A stretch of DNA of 64,000 bases, taken from CAYGLF01 sp964350945 (GTDB lineage: Bacteria; Chlamydiota; Chlamydiia; Chlamydiales; JAAZZY01). The notes under the pieces are model-generated. The model was not told the origin of the DNA. It did not search any database and saw nothing but the letters and a program-made list of their open reading frames with translations. The stretch is taken from NCBI GenBank assembly GCA_964350945.1, contig CAYGLF010000002.1:186001-250000 (forward strand), in the 5' to 3' direction. A program made the translations under genes and the position numbers. Of this stretch, positions 42,328 through 52,360 are shown piece by piece. The stretch's first letter is position 1. Each line of letters opens with the position of its first letter.

Positions 42328-43002
42328 GTTGGATTGCTCTAAACTTTTTGTAAAAGAACGGAGTCTCTCTTCTGCATATTGTGTTTGTTCTGCAAGCGAG
42401 GCCTCTTTTTTGGGTTTGACCAAAAAAGGAGTGTCAAAACCGATGGTAATTTTCCCAAATGGTTTGGGGATTTTCATTTCATCCCATGAGCGTAGTTGCC
42501 AGTATTTGCTGGCGCTCCAGGCAAAGGAAAAAATTTGAGCTTTAGACATTTGGGCGGCTAAAATAACACCTGGCTTCATGGTATAGATGGGGCCTGTTGG
42601 GCCGTCTGGCGTGGCTAGTACGACCGATTTTTTTAAGGCTTTTATAAACTTTCTTAAAGACTCATGTTTGTCGTTTTTGGGGACTCTGATAGTCGCCCCA
42701 CCTGGATAAGATTCTGTCAAACGAGCGAGCCATTCTCCATCTCGACTTTGGCTGACAAATGAGGTGTAGGTTGAAGTTCGTTTGACGTAGTGTCCTAAAA
42801 AACTGGGAGTGATTGCAATGCGGTTGTGCCATAGCATCACAATAGATGGTCGCTTGTCAACCTCTTCATAAAATTGCTCTAAGCCTACAATTTTTATTCT
42901 TGAGGTCCACAGTATGAAGCGGGGGACCCATTTGATAATTATTGGCAGCATTTTTTTTTGTAATGCTTTTAAAAGAGGGTGGTTTTTAAGCTTGCGTTTC
43001 AT
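42325..43002 (-). CDS. DUF374 lysophospholipid acyltransferase-family protein
   Basis: A 225-residue protein of the DUF374 acyltransferase group. MLWHNRIAITPSFL (about 56-69) holds the usual HxR substitute for the HX4D motif, and TPDGPTGPIYTMKPG (about 131-145) is the conserved DGPxGP segment. It may transfer acyl chains in lipid A or phospholipid assembly. Its start overlaps the lpxB end by 17 bases, and it is the last gene of the operon. Confidence 0.82.
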   Translation of the reverse strand: MKRKLKNHPLLKALQKKMLPIIIKWVPRFILWTSRIKIVGLEQFYEEVDKRPSIVMLWHNRIAITPSFLGHYVKRTSTYTSFVSQSRDGEWLARLTESYPGGATIRVPKNDKHESLRKFIKALKKSVVLATPDGPTGPIYTMKPGVILAAQMSKAQIFSFAWSASKYWQLRSWDEMKIPKPFGKITIGFDTPFLVKPKKEASLAEQTQYAEERLRSFTKSLEQSN

Positions 43003-44164
43003 AGAAGTGAGAACCTATCTCATTAGCGGCTAAGGTCGAGGGGGTGTCAATAGATCCCATAATTTGTAAAAGTTCTTCGCACCCTTTGAGGCTATTGGTG
43101 CGAGAGGGGGAGTTTAGTTGGCATATGGTTTCAATGGCCTGTTTGAGCTGGTTGACCGTAAATTTAAGGTCATAAAGCTCGGGAAAGACCAGCTTATTGC
43201 AGATAATATTGACAATGCAGTAGTAAGGCAGGTTGAGCTTCATAATTTTTTTGGCGATCCAGGCATTAATTTTTGTTAGGTGGTAGACAACCACTGTAGG
43301 TACTTTCAACACAGCCAATTCAAAGTTGATGGTTCCTGAGGTTGCAATTGCTGCGTGGCTATGGCTCATTAGTTGGAAATTTTGTGAAGAGTCCACGAGA
43401 TGAATATCTTGGTTAAAGTTCAAAGTAGACTTTTCAATCGCTTTTAAAATAGGCTCTTTGAGTTTTTCCTGTGCAAGAGAGACGACAAAAAATACAGGAT
43501 CGGGAAAGCTGTTGATTTGCTCACAGGCGAGTAAGATTTTAGGGAGATTGAGCTGAATTTCTTGCAAGCGGCTTCCAGGAAAAATACTGATTATTTTTGC
43601 TTCGGGAGGCTTTTTGAAAGATGTCTTCCATTGAGGGTCTACTTGAGAGTGCAACGTATCTTCAATCAGAGGGTGCCCAACATAAGTTGGCTTCAGACTT
43701 GTTTTTTCGAAATATTTTTTTTCAAAGGGGAAAATAGAAAGCAGTTGATCGAGGGTATCAGATAGGGTGTAGATGCGCTTTTTACCATGAGCCCAAACGG
43801 TTGGGCAAATGTAGTGAATCAGTTTATTGTTAAAATTATTTTTGCGCAGTGCTTTGGCCATTCGCAGATTAAAGCCAGGGTAATCAATAAATAAAACGAC
43901 CTTAGGTTTTTCTTTAAGTAAAAAACGTTTAGTTTTTTGAAAAAGGTAAAGCAGTTTGGGTAAGCTTTTAAAAACAGCCGTAAATCCCATGACTTGGAAA
44001 TTTTCCATAGGCATAAAAAGCTTTAGACCCACTTGACGCATCTTAGGGCCTCCCACACCGCCAATTTTAAGGTCAGGGTGCATTTGCTTTAGCTTAGCTA
44101 AAATTTTTGCTCCATGGACATCCCCGCTAGTTTCTCCTGCAAATATAAATAAGTCTAAACTCAT
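42986..44164 (-). CDS. lpxB: Lipid-A-disaccharide synthase
   Basis: A 392-residue GT19 glycosyltransferase: FIFAGETSGDVHGAKIL at the start (about 6-22), PGFNLRMAKALRK (about 97), and the donor-binding FPGSRLQEIQLNLPKIL (about 199-215) with SGTINFELAVLKVPTVVVYH later. It joins UDP-2,3-diacylglucosamine to lipid X to make the lipid A disaccharide. Full length and normal. The start overlaps the LAB_N gene stop by 4 bases (ATGA). C. trachomatis carries the LAB_N part fused to LpxB, so this is the split form. Confidence 0.93.
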   Translation of the reverse strand: MSLDLFIFAGETSGDVHGAKILAKLKQMHPDLKIGGVGGPKMRQVGLKLFMPMENFQVMGFTAVFKSLPKLLYLFQKTKRFLLKEKPKVVLFIDYPGFNLRMAKALRKNNFNNKLIHYICPTVWAHGKKRIYTLSDTLDQLLSIFPFEKKYFEKTSLKPTYVGHPLIEDTLHSQVDPQWKTSFKKPPEAKIISIFPGSRLQEIQLNLPKILLACEQINSFPDPVFFVVSLAQEKLKEPILKAIEKSTLNFNQDIHLVDSSQNFQLMSHSHAAIATSGTINFELAVLKVPTVVVYHLTKINAWIAKKIMKLNLPYYCIVNIICNKLVFPELYDLKFTVNQLKQAIETICQLNSPSRTNSLKGCEELLQIMGSIDTPSTLAANEIGSHFYETQA

Positions 44165-44844
44165 ATAGCAGGCTCCTTGTCAGTTTTTTTGCGAGATAAC
44201 ATCAAATTGCGGATATAGGGGATCAAACCAGTGGTATATCCTAAAGCTGTGATCAGATCTCCGATCGAAAGGGCATAGGTTAACGTGATCAAGGCCCCAG
44301 TTAAACTGAGCCACCAAAACAGGGGGGTCACAATGCTTTCTTTTGCTTTTTCTGACTGCCACCATTGAACCCACAAACGGCTAGTAAACAAACCAGCACC
44401 AAATAAGCCAAAGAGATGCCAGCTGATAGAGGTTTGTGAGGCTGCTAACTGCCAGGGCATTTTGGGATTGAGGATCCAAATAGGTGTTTGGAATTCTAGA
44501 TAGGTTCTTAAGAGGAAAATCAGAGCAGAGCAGCTTGTTAAAAGCACCATTATTTTCAACAGTCGACTCCAAGAGAAGGGGGACGCTTTTTGCCTCATTA
44601 GTGAGAATTGCCTGAAGGAAAAATAGAGAGGAAAAATACGAATTAAGTAGAAGTGAAATTGTACCTGGACTAAGTAGTGGGTGAACATTAAGACATTGCC
44701 TGCAATAGACAGCACCCAAAAAAGGGGAGTTATGTGGCTTTGTTGTTTTTTTTCACTTAAAAGCCATTGCGATAAAGTCCGTAGGCCAAAACAAGCTGTT
44801 GCCAAACTGCCCAAGCCAAAATAAACCCAATGCTTGAGAGCCAT
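44161..44844 (-). CDS. LAB_N (lipid-A-disaccharide-synthase N-terminal domain) membrane protein, duplicated
   Basis: A 227-residue membrane protein with two LAB_N units: residues about 10-75 (LRTLSQWLLSEKKQQSHITP, then FWVLSIAGNVLMF) and about 145-215 (TSRLWVQWWQSEKAKESIVT, then FWWLSLTGALITL). Each copy has the same order of helices. In Chlamydia this domain is fused to LpxB. Here it ends in a 4-base overlap with lpxB, so the two are coupled and probably act together in lipid A assembly at the membrane. Confidence 0.85.
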   Translation of the reverse strand: MALKHWVYFGLGSLATACFGLRTLSQWLLSEKKQQSHITPLFWVLSIAGNVLMFTHYLVQVQFHFYLIRIFPLYFSFRQFSLMRQKASPFSWSRLLKIMVLLTSCSALIFLLRTYLEFQTPIWILNPKMPWQLAASQTSISWHLFGLFGAGLFTSRLWVQWWQSEKAKESIVTPLFWWLSLTGALITLTYALSIGDLITALGYTTGLIPYIRNLMLSRKKTDKEPAI

Positions 44845-44849
44845 ATTGA

Positions 44850-45563
44850 CTAGAGATCCTCTTTGAAGGTGTAGCGCAAATATCTTTTGCGCATCCAGTA
44901 AACTGCGAGCATGTCAATGATAGGGCCTATATTGCGGTTGAAAAGGTGGTATTTACTGCGCCCTTCGGTGCGTGCTCTATGCGATACTTTCACTTCAGCT
45001 ATTTTCATCCCCTCTAAAGTAAAGAGGGCAGGTAAAAATCGATGCATCCCATGAAAAATTTTAACTTTTTGTAGCGAAGACTTTTTGAAAACCTTTAAAG
45101 AACACCCAGTGTCGTGAATCTGATCACAGCATATTTTAGAGCGGACAATATTTGCAGGTTTTGAAATGCAGCGTTTAATCCAGGTGTCTTTGCGTTTTTG
45201 TCGCCACCCACAGACCATGTCAGCATCAGGAAGCTTTTGCAATAATTTAGGGATATCTTGAGGATCATTTTGACGGTCGCCATCTAGTGTGATTAAGATG
45301 TCGCCTAAAGCGGATTTAAAGCCGGCATCAAAAGCGCTAGACTGTCCGAAGTTTCGAGTAAAAGAAAGAACCTTAAGCTGGGAATAAGTTGTTTGCATCT
45401 CTTTGAGAATCTCAAGGCTACGGTCACTCGATCCATCGTCAATACAGATCAGCTCCCAGCCTTCTTGAAGAGGAGTCATGGAAGCTTCCACTTCACGAAT
45501 GAGGTCTTTGAGGTTATGTTCCTCATTTTTTATTGGGATGACAACAGAATACTTAATTAACAA
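44850..45563 (-). CDS. Family 2 glycosyltransferase, dolichyl-phosphate-mannose-synthase-like
   Basis: A 237-residue protein. SVVIPIKNEEHNLKDLI starts the GT2 fold. ICIDDGSSDRSLEIL and ITLDGDRQNDPQDIP (about 88-102) hold the aspartates that bind the nucleotide-sugar and metal. No C-terminal membrane helices, unlike ArnC, so it resembles the short DPM1 type. It probably moves a sugar to a polyprenyl phosphate. It is encoded 5 bases upstream of the LAB_N gene in the same operon, which suggests that it modifies the lipid A or LPS. Confidence 0.85.
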   Translation of the reverse strand: MLIKYSVVIPIKNEEHNLKDLIREVEASMTPLQEGWELICIDDGSSDRSLEILKEMQTTYSQLKVLSFTRNFGQSSAFDAGFKSALGDILITLDGDRQNDPQDIPKLLQKLPDADMVCGWRQKRKDTWIKRCISKPANIVRSKICCDQIHDTGCSLKVFKKSSLQKVKIFHGMHRFLPALFTLEGMKIAEVKVSHRARTEGRSKYHLFNRNIGPIIDMLAVYWMRKRYLRYTFKEDL

Positions 45564-45615
45564 TTTAAAAGACCTTTTTTAAAATAAATTGCACATTATG
45601 TTAACTTTTGCTCTT

Positions 45616-46356
45616 TTATATAACAATTTGTTTTTTGAGCCAACCAGCGCCAGCTTCAAAAATATGGGGGAGAGTGCCGTGGCCTAGCTGTCCAACAGAG
45701 GGAGTGATGTAGAGCTCAACTTGTGGAGAGCGAATGCGGCTGTTATAAGCCAAATGAACCAGTTTTTGTGTAAACGCAAAGGCAGCGGTTGTTTGAACAC
45801 GCTCATCACGGTTTCCAATATAATAGCGGATGTGCTTATTTTTGAGGTTCTCTAGCTGATGGTCCAAAGATAGGGCTTGAATGATTTTTTGATTTGGATG
45901 ATCTTTAAATTCGTTAAGAGCTTCTAAATTGGAGACCGGAGCGAACCCCAAAAGGGCATTCACCTCTGGGTGGGCGGCTAGATGAGAGGCAATAAAAGCT
46001 CCCCTTGAGAGTCCCATTACGCCCAACTTATTGGGGAGAATCCAATTTTTTTCTTTAAAATGGTCTATAAGTTGGTGAGTTTTTTCAATAAAGGTTACGA
46101 GTTCTTCTAAATGGTCTGCCCAGTATTGCATGGCTTTAAATTTATCGAATCCTTCTCCATGTCCCGGTAAAGTGATCGATACAGTGCGAAACTCTTTAGG
46201 GAAAAATTGAGTGGGTTGGTGGTAGGGGTCATTTAATAGGCTTTCTGTTGCGCAAAGAGAAAAGTAAATAACCATTGGCAAGGGTCCCTCATCTAAGGGG
46301 GGGCCTAGGTATTTAATTTCTAGAGAGGGGAATTTGTCATAGGTTTGAAGTGTCAT
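45616..46356 (-). CDS. Alpha/beta hydrolase (prolyl-oligopeptidase or acyl-thioesterase-like)
   Basis: A 246-residue protein with the nucleophile elbow GVMGLSRGAFIA (about 111-122, Ser117) and a late GQLGHGT (about 223-229) with the probable catalytic His. TLPGHGEG near 63 is the oxyanion-type loop. The fold is plain alpha/beta hydrolase without lid insertions. Substrate unknown. It overlaps pcnB by 4 bases and is likely cotranscribed. Confidence 0.78.
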   Translation of the reverse strand: MTLQTYDKFPSLEIKYLGPPLDEGPLPMVIYFSLCATESLLNDPYHQPTQFFPKEFRTVSITLPGHGEGFDKFKAMQYWADHLEELVTFIEKTHQLIDHFKEKNWILPNKLGVMGLSRGAFIASHLAAHPEVNALLGFAPVSNLEALNEFKDHPNQKIIQALSLDHQLENLKNKHIRYYIGNRDERVQTTAAFAFTQKLVHLAYNSRIRSPQVELYITPSVGQLGHGTLPHIFEAGAGWLKKQIVI

Positions 46357-47522
46357 GTTCTCATACGGCGAATTTTACTATAAGCTTGTGCACAGCGATC
46401 ATCAAAGCAAGATCGTAGGCCTAAAAAACGTAGAGCTAATGGAAACTTTTTGTGCCCCATCATTTTAAATCTTCGCATTCTTTTGGTAGTGTCTATGGGC
46501 GTAAATCGAAATTGAGCATTTAAGATAAAAGCAATGGTCTCTCGCATCCAACGAGGAAAGCGTGGAAAAGGGATGACGAGCGTCTCACGGATTAGATCGC
46601 TGGTGATGGTAAAAATTTCTCCAAGATGGAGAGGCGTCTCTTGCTGGCTTGAGCGAGCAAGAATTTCTTTTTCTAAAATGGGGAATAAGAAACAAGCAAG
46701 CAACAAGTTTTTCTCTGGGTGATGGATTTCCTGTTGGTCGGCAAGCTCTAAAAACTGCAGGGTTTTAGCCTGTAGCTCAGTATCTAATGACTGGGCAAGT
46801 TTAGGGAATAAGAGTTTTGTAAATCCAAATTCATACATCAGCTTAAAAAATTTAGCGGATGCTTTAGTCTCAAGCATTTTAAAAATTTCGCCTAAGATTC
46901 GATCAGGGGAGCTTTTGAGGATTTCTTCAAGATTATCTAAAAGAGCTTGATGAGTTGTTGGGTCAAGATCAAAGCCAATGCGAGCTTTGAATTTAAGCAG
47001 GCGAATCATGCGCACCGGGTCTTGTTTAAAACGAATGGCGGGCTCTCCAATCGTGCGAAGCAAACGGTTGTCGATATCCTTAAGTCCCTGAACATAGTCA
47101 ATAATAGCATGTTCTTGAGGATCGTAAAAAAGGCCATTGATTGTAAAGTCGCGCCTTTTAGCGTCTTGCTCTTCTGTGCCAAATTCATTGTCATGAGTGA
47201 TTAAATTATCATCTTTAGTATCTCCTGATCTGAAGGTGGAGACTTCAAAAATTTTGGGTCCAAAGCGAATATGGGCGAGGCGGAAACGTCTTCCTATGAG
47301 AAGACAATTTTTAAAAAGGCTTTTGATTTCCTCAGGTTTGGCGCTGGTTGCTATGTCGAAATCTTTGGGAGGAATCTGTAACAGAAGATCTCTAACGCCT
47401 CCTCCTACAAGGTATGCGCTGTGGCCATGTCGCTTCAGCCTATGGATGACTTTTAGAGCGTCTTGATCAATACTTTTTTCAGAAACAGGGTGGGTTTCGT
47501 CTAGGTAAACAACAGGTTGCAC
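46353..47522 (-). CDS. pcnB: Poly(A) polymerase
   Basis: A 389-residue nucleotidyltransferase of the PcnB/Cca family. GGGVRDLLLQIPPKDFDIAT (about 40-59) contains the GG motif and the DxD carboxylates. GRRFRLAHIRFG and KRRDFTINGLFYDP (about 145) match PcnB rather than CCA-adding enzymes. The enzyme adds poly(A) to RNA 3' ends. The start is GTG 47522. In C. trachomatis pcnB also neighbours lpxB, and here the lipid A genes lie just downstream. Confidence 0.87.
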   Translation of the reverse strand: MQPVVYLDETHPVSEKSIDQDALKVIHRLKRHGHSAYLVGGGVRDLLLQIPPKDFDIATSAKPEEIKSLFKNCLLIGRRFRLAHIRFGPKIFEVSTFRSGDTKDDNLITHDNEFGTEEQDAKRRDFTINGLFYDPQEHAIIDYVQGLKDIDNRLLRTIGEPAIRFKQDPVRMIRLLKFKARIGFDLDPTTHQALLDNLEEILKSSPDRILGEIFKMLETKASAKFFKLMYEFGFTKLLFPKLAQSLDTELQAKTLQFLELADQQEIHHPEKNLLLACFLFPILEKEILARSSQQETPLHLGEIFTITSDLIRETLVIPFPRFPRWMRETIAFILNAQFRFTPIDTTKRMRRFKMMGHKKFPLALRFLGLRSCFDDRCAQAYSKIRRMRT

Positions 47523-47643
47523 AAAATGAATAGGATTTGATTTTTATTTTATAATGGTAGGTTGCCATTTTAAGAAATTAACGATATTCGTCAAGGGAAT
47601 ATATTGTATTTTTACAACCTTAAGAAAGGAGAAGGTTGCTCTC

Positions 47644-48870
47644 TTAGAGCGCAAGTTCCCTCTGAAATCCCATATCCAAAAAGTTTTCTATGATGTGATT
47701 AACAGTAGCGTGTCTATTTATTTTTTGAAAATTGATGATGCGTTTTCTAATATCGGTAATTTTTCTACTTAATGGGGTGTCGTCGCCTGTTTCAAGATCT
47801 AAGTTAACTTGGGTTTGATGCGTATCATCTGATAAGAAAGTATTTAAAACATAGATGGCAACGATTCGAATAAAGACACTTGTGCAGGTTTTAATATGCT
47901 CATCAAAACTATCATCACCTAGTGAGTCTTTGATGGTGATTTCTTTTTTCCCACAGCCGCTAAATTTTTGTTGGATGCTGAGATATCTTTTCATCTGACG
48001 TGCAATGCCCTCAATCAGCTGGGCTTTTTCTTCTTCGTAATCATTGTCGCCTACTGTAACCTCGTACCCTTGCTGTAGGAAAATAGCGGTTTTATCTTTA
48101 TCGCCCGTAGTGATTAAGGCTTCTTTAAAATGTTGGCAGAAAGGGGCCTGTTTTTTATCAATTTTTTGTAAATTTGCGTTCACTTGGAAATGTAGCGGAT
48201 ATCTTCGAAAAAAAAGCTCCTCTTCTTTAGTTTTTATACTATTTGAGTTCAGATCAACATCATGAAAAACGCGCACAGTATGCGGTTTATCAGGAGAGAA
48301 CCAAGAGGTTTCACACTCAGAAGGGTGAGGGAAATTAATCAACCCTTTTTGGCGTGCAGGCATCGCCCCTACGTTGGCTAGTGTTGCGGGGTCAATAACA
48401 TCGGGGATTTTGCGGTTAATTTCTACGGCAACCTCATTGTTGCCTAATCCTGGTAAAGAGAGTTCCCTAGCTCTAAATTTTAAAGTGCTCGTCTCTTGAG
48501 GGGGTTTTACCTCCATCATTAAAGGAGGGTAATCTGATCTAAGAATTTCTAGATCAGCTACTTGAGCCGCGGTGAGCTGGACTGATTTATGTTCATAGAT
48601 TCCGTTTTTTTCAAAAAAAGTATTTAAAAAATGCTCGCCCTCGATTTGAGAGCAGCCAATTTCAGATAGTTTGGTAGGAGATTGGGGAAGCAGTCCATCG
48701 TGACTAGTAAAAATAGAGGTATAAAAATTCTCTATTTTTTTCCAAGTGCCTTGATCCAATAAGTTCGGGAGCTGTACCCCTCGTGTAGGAGCTTTCCAAG
48801 CTTCTTGAAGCTCAACAGTCACATGACGGAAAGAGAAGCTATATCTTTGACTTGGGGGTATAGTAGTCAT
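47644..48870 (-). CDS. Hypothetical protein
   Basis: A 408-residue protein that I do not recognise. No signal peptide or membrane helix; mixed alpha/beta composition with a hydrophobic IFIRIVAIYVLNTFL-like helix (about 325). The N-terminus has a Ser/Tyr-rich opening (MTTIPPSQRYSFSFRHVTVE). It is an intact single gene between pcnB and the divergent glmM. Effector status is possible but unsupported. Confidence 0.6.
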   Translation of the reverse strand: MTTIPPSQRYSFSFRHVTVELQEAWKAPTRGVQLPNLLDQGTWKKIENFYTSIFTSHDGLLPQSPTKLSEIGCSQIEGEHFLNTFFEKNGIYEHKSVQLTAAQVADLEILRSDYPPLMMEVKPPQETSTLKFRARELSLPGLGNNEVAVEINRKIPDVIDPATLANVGAMPARQKGLINFPHPSECETSWFSPDKPHTVRVFHDVDLNSNSIKTKEEELFFRRYPLHFQVNANLQKIDKKQAPFCQHFKEALITTGDKDKTAIFLQQGYEVTVGDNDYEEEKAQLIEGIARQMKRYLSIQQKFSGCGKKEITIKDSLGDDSFDEHIKTCTSVFIRIVAIYVLNTFLSDDTHQTQVNLDLETGDDTPLSRKITDIRKRIINFQKINRHATVNHIIENFLDMGFQRELAL

Positions 48871-49070
48871 TTGTTGCCATTAATAATATATTAGATAACT
48901 AAATTATAACATTATTTACTAAAAATGTCAATTAAATATTTAAAGTATAAAATTAGTTAATTGTTTCATATCATGCTTATATGCAGTATTTTGAGGATAT
49001 TTAACCCCTTTGTTGCAGTTAAATCAAACGATCGTTATCCTGCTTTGCAATTAAAAAAGAGCTATTTTAC

Positions 49071-50426
49071 GTGCGAAAATTATTTGGAACAGATGGAATT
49101 CGAGGGCGTGCAAACCACCACCCTATGAATGTAGAAACGACCCTTTCACTTGGGAGAGCTTTTGGTATTTGGCTTAGACAGGGGAACTTGGGTAGAATTA
49201 GAGTGGTTATTGGTAAAGATACTCGTCTCTCTTGCTACCTCTATGAAAATGCTCTGATTGCAGGTCTTTGCTCGATGGGTGTCGATACGCTGATGGTAGG
49301 GCCGCTGCCCACCCCAGGAGTGGCATTTATCACGCGAGCCTATCGTGCAGATGCAGGGATTGTGATCTCAGCATCTCACAATCCATACTATGATAATGGG
49401 ATCAAGTTTTTTACTGCTGATGGTTATAAGTTCCCTGATGCTTTAGAGAAGAAAATTGAGCAATTGATGACAGAAGGGAATTTCGAAAGATACTTGCCCT
49501 CTGACCAAAAACTTGGGAAAAACAGTAAAATCGATGATGCTGATGGCCGGTATATTGAGTTTGTAAAAGCAACGCTTCCAAGAAGACTTTCATTCAAAGG
49601 GCTCAGAGTCGTTTTAGACTGCGCCAATGGAGCAGCTTATCGCGTCGGTCCGCTTGCTCTTCGAGAGCTAGATGCAGAGGTTTTTTGTCTTAGTAATACA
49701 CCAGATGGGCTGAATATCAATGAACACTGTGGGACCTTACATCTCGAGAATATGAGGAAGTCTGTGATCGAGAGAAGAGCAGATGTGGGGATTGCTTTTG
49801 ATGGGGATGGGGATCGCGTGATCATGGTCGATGAAAATGCAGATATCATTGATGGAGATGTGATTTTGGCCATCTGTGCAAAAGATATGAAAGAGCGCAA
49901 TGAGCTAGAGGGCAATTGTGTCGTAGGGACCGTGATGAGTAACTTTGGCCTTGTCAAATGTATGGAAGATTTGAAGATAGACCTTGTGCAATCACAAGTA
50001 GGAGATCGTTATGTCATTCGTAAAATGAAAGAGCATCATACCAATCTCGGTGGCGAGCAAAGTGGCCATTTAATTTTTTCAGATCACAATACAACAGGTG
50101 ATGGCCTTGTGTCAGCAATGCAAGTTTTACGAATTATGAAAGAACGCGGGAAAACGCTTTCAGAACTTGCCCAAATCATGAAGCGCTATCCGCAAGTTTT
50201 GGTCAATGTGAAAGTTAATTCAAAGCCTGAAATCGACCAAATCCCAGGTCTTACAAAAGCAATTCAAAAAATAGAAGGACAGCTGCAAAATTCAGGTCGC
50301 GTCTTAGTGCGTTACTCAGGGACAGAAAAAGTGTGCCGAGTGATGTTAGAAGGGCCTAATGACAGCTCTTGTCAAGAGTATGCAGGTATTTTGGCAGGTA
50401 TCATTAAAGATCAAATCGGAGTGTAG
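49071..50426 (+). CDS. glmM: Phosphoglucosamine mutase
   Basis: A 451-residue enzyme with the active-site serine loop VISASHNPYYDNGIKFF (about 97-113), the metal loop FDGDGDRVIMVD (about 241-252), the sugar loop GGEQSGHLIF (about 325) and the phosphate-binding RYSGTEKVCRVM (about 423-434). It converts GlcN-6-P to GlcN-1-P for UDP-GlcNAc. Start GTG 49071. Three bases separate it from glmS, in the order found in Chlamydia. Confidence 0.95.
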   Translation: MRKLFGTDGIRGRANHHPMNVETTLSLGRAFGIWLRQGNLGRIRVVIGKDTRLSCYLYENALIAGLCSMGVDTLMVGPLPTPGVAFITRAYRADAGIVISASHNPYYDNGIKFFTADGYKFPDALEKKIEQLMTEGNFERYLPSDQKLGKNSKIDDADGRYIEFVKATLPRRLSFKGLRVVLDCANGAAYRVGPLALRELDAEVFCLSNTPDGLNINEHCGTLHLENMRKSVIERRADVGIAFDGDGDRVIMVDENADIIDGDVILAICAKDMKERNELEGNCVVGTVMSNFGLVKCMEDLKIDLVQSQVGDRYVIRKMKEHHTNLGGEQSGHLIFSDHNTTGDGLVSAMQVLRIMKERGKTLSELAQIMKRYPQVLVNVKVNSKPEIDQIPGLTKAIQKIEGQLQNSGRVLVRYSGTEKVCRVMLEGPNDSSCQEYAGILAGIIKDQIGV

Positions 50427-50429
50427 AGC

Positions 50430-52256
50430 ATGTGCGGTATATTTGGATATGTAGGAGATCAAGAAGCAGTTCCGATTGTAATGGAAGGACTGCAGGTTTT
50501 AGAGTATCGAGGATATGACTCTGCCGGAATAGCTGGGATTGCAAATGGTAAAACCTTTTTCTATAAGGATAAGGGGAAAGTGGGACATCTAGCCCAAATG
50601 ATTGCAAAAAAGCAACTGAAGCTTAAAACAGCGATTGCTCACACGCGCTGGGCAACTCATGGAGGAGTGAATGCAATCAATGCACATCCGCACTCTGATA
50701 TGCATAATACTCTTGCCATAGTCCATAATGGAATTATTGAAAATCACCTAGAGCTGAAATCATTTTTGATTGAAAAAGGGATTCATTTTATCAGTGAGAC
50801 AGATTCTGAGATTATTGCTCAACTAATGGGCTATTATCACAGAGGGGATATCTTAGAAACTTTGCAAAAGGTGGTCCCCTTATTAGAGGGAGCTTTTGCC
50901 ATTGCAGGAGTTCATGCTAAATTTTCTGATCAGATTTTTATTGCAGCCAAAGGAAGTCCCCTAGCTGTTGGAATTGGAGACAACGAGCACTTTATCTCTT
51001 CTGATGTGAATGGTTTTTTAAAGCACACCAATCAGGTTATCTTTTTAAAAGATGGCGATGTGGGGATTATGAAAAAAAACAGTTTAGAGCTTTATAATTT
51101 AGAGGGAGAAAAAGTTTCTAGAGAGATCACGTCTCTTGAAAGTAAGAGTCAAGAAGTTTCTAAAAAGCATTTTGAACATTTTACTCTCAAAGAAATTTAT
51201 GATCAGCCCGAGGCTATTGGGCGCTTATTAAGCTCTCGTTTTGAAGAGGAATTTGGAGCCATTTGTCTTAAAGACATGGGGATTGATGAAGGGGCATTAC
51301 TTGAGACTTCGCGCATTTTAATTTTAGCATGCGGCACCTCTTGGCATGCAGGATGTTTGGGAGCTTACCTTTTTGAGTCGCTCTCAAGAACGCCTACTCA
51401 AGTTGAAATCTCTTCCGAATTTCGCTATAAAAACCCTATTGTTTTAAAAGATACCCTTGTAATTGCTATCAGCCAGTCCGGTGAGACTGCCGACACGATT
51501 GCTGCGGTGCGCGAACTCAAGGCTAAAGGGGCTAAAGTTATTGCTATTTGTAATCGAGAAGAGTCTTCTTTGGCACGATTAACCGATCACACTTTGTTGA
51601 TTAAAGCAGGCCCTGAGGTGGGAGTTTGCTCTACCAAGGCGTTTACCAACCAAGTGGTTCTACTCTCTTTACTCGCTCTTCATTTAGGGCGTATGCATCA
51701 CTTAAGTAAAGAAGAGGGTGTCCATTTTATTAAAGAAATTAAAAAGTTGCCCGCGCTTGCAACAGAAATTTTAAAGCAGTCCAAGCTGATTGAAAAGCTT
51801 GCTAAAAAATATAATCATCATCACAACTTTTTTTATATTGGCCGCAGCTATATGTACCCAGCAAGTTTAGAAGCAGCCTTAAAACTAAAAGAGATTTCAT
51901 ATATTAATGCCCAAGCATATCCTGCAGGAGAGCTTAAGCATGGCCCGATTGCATTGATTGATGAAAAATGTCCTACCGTAGCTCTTTGCAGCAACCAACA
52001 TACCTATGCAAAAATGCTCAGTAACTTGATGGAAGTAAAAGCCCGCTCAGGACCCATTATTGCTTTTGCAACTAAAGGAAGCCCTAATATTGATAAGATT
52101 GCAGATGATGTGTTTTGGTTGCCCAAAGTCTGTGATGAATTTGCTGCAATTCCAACATCAATTGCTTTGCAGTTATTTGCTTACTATATGGCCAAGCAAA
52201 GAGGGTGTGATATCGATCATCCGCGCAATCTTGCAAAATCTGTGACCGTCGAGTAA
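50430..52256 (+). CDS. glmS: Glutamine--fructose-6-phosphate aminotransferase
   Basis: A 608-residue enzyme. It starts MCGIFGYVG, so Cys2 is the glutaminase nucleophile after Met removal, followed by RGYDSAGIA and HTRWATHGGVNAINAHPH. Two SIS isomerase domains follow (CGTSWHAG, about 295; SQSGETADT, about 349; SLEAALKLKEISYINA near 480). It makes GlcN-6-P. Standard length. It forms an operon with glmM and feeds peptidoglycan and LPS. Confidence 0.96.
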   Translation: MCGIFGYVGDQEAVPIVMEGLQVLEYRGYDSAGIAGIANGKTFFYKDKGKVGHLAQMIAKKQLKLKTAIAHTRWATHGGVNAINAHPHSDMHNTLAIVHNGIIENHLELKSFLIEKGIHFISETDSEIIAQLMGYYHRGDILETLQKVVPLLEGAFAIAGVHAKFSDQIFIAAKGSPLAVGIGDNEHFISSDVNGFLKHTNQVIFLKDGDVGIMKKNSLELYNLEGEKVSREITSLESKSQEVSKKHFEHFTLKEIYDQPEAIGRLLSSRFEEEFGAICLKDMGIDEGALLETSRILILACGTSWHAGCLGAYLFESLSRTPTQVEISSEFRYKNPIVLKDTLVIAISQSGETADTIAAVRELKAKGAKVIAICNREESSLARLTDHTLLIKAGPEVGVCSTKAFTNQVVLLSLLALHLGRMHHLSKEEGVHFIKEIKKLPALATEILKQSKLIEKLAKKYNHHHNFFYIGRSYMYPASLEAALKLKEISYINAQAYPAGELKHGPIALIDEKCPTVALCSNQHTYAKMLSNLMEVKARSGPIIAFATKGSPNIDKIADDVFWLPKVCDEFAAIPTSIALQLFAYYMAKQRGCDIDHPRNLAKSVTVE

Positions 52257-52360
52257 TTCCTTTCTCTAAATTGTTGAGTGTCGTAATTGAGGTTTGTCAG
52301 TAAATCTTTGTGGTGTTACAAATCTGTGGTTTGATAGCCAAATACTACAGGGAGTCTTTA

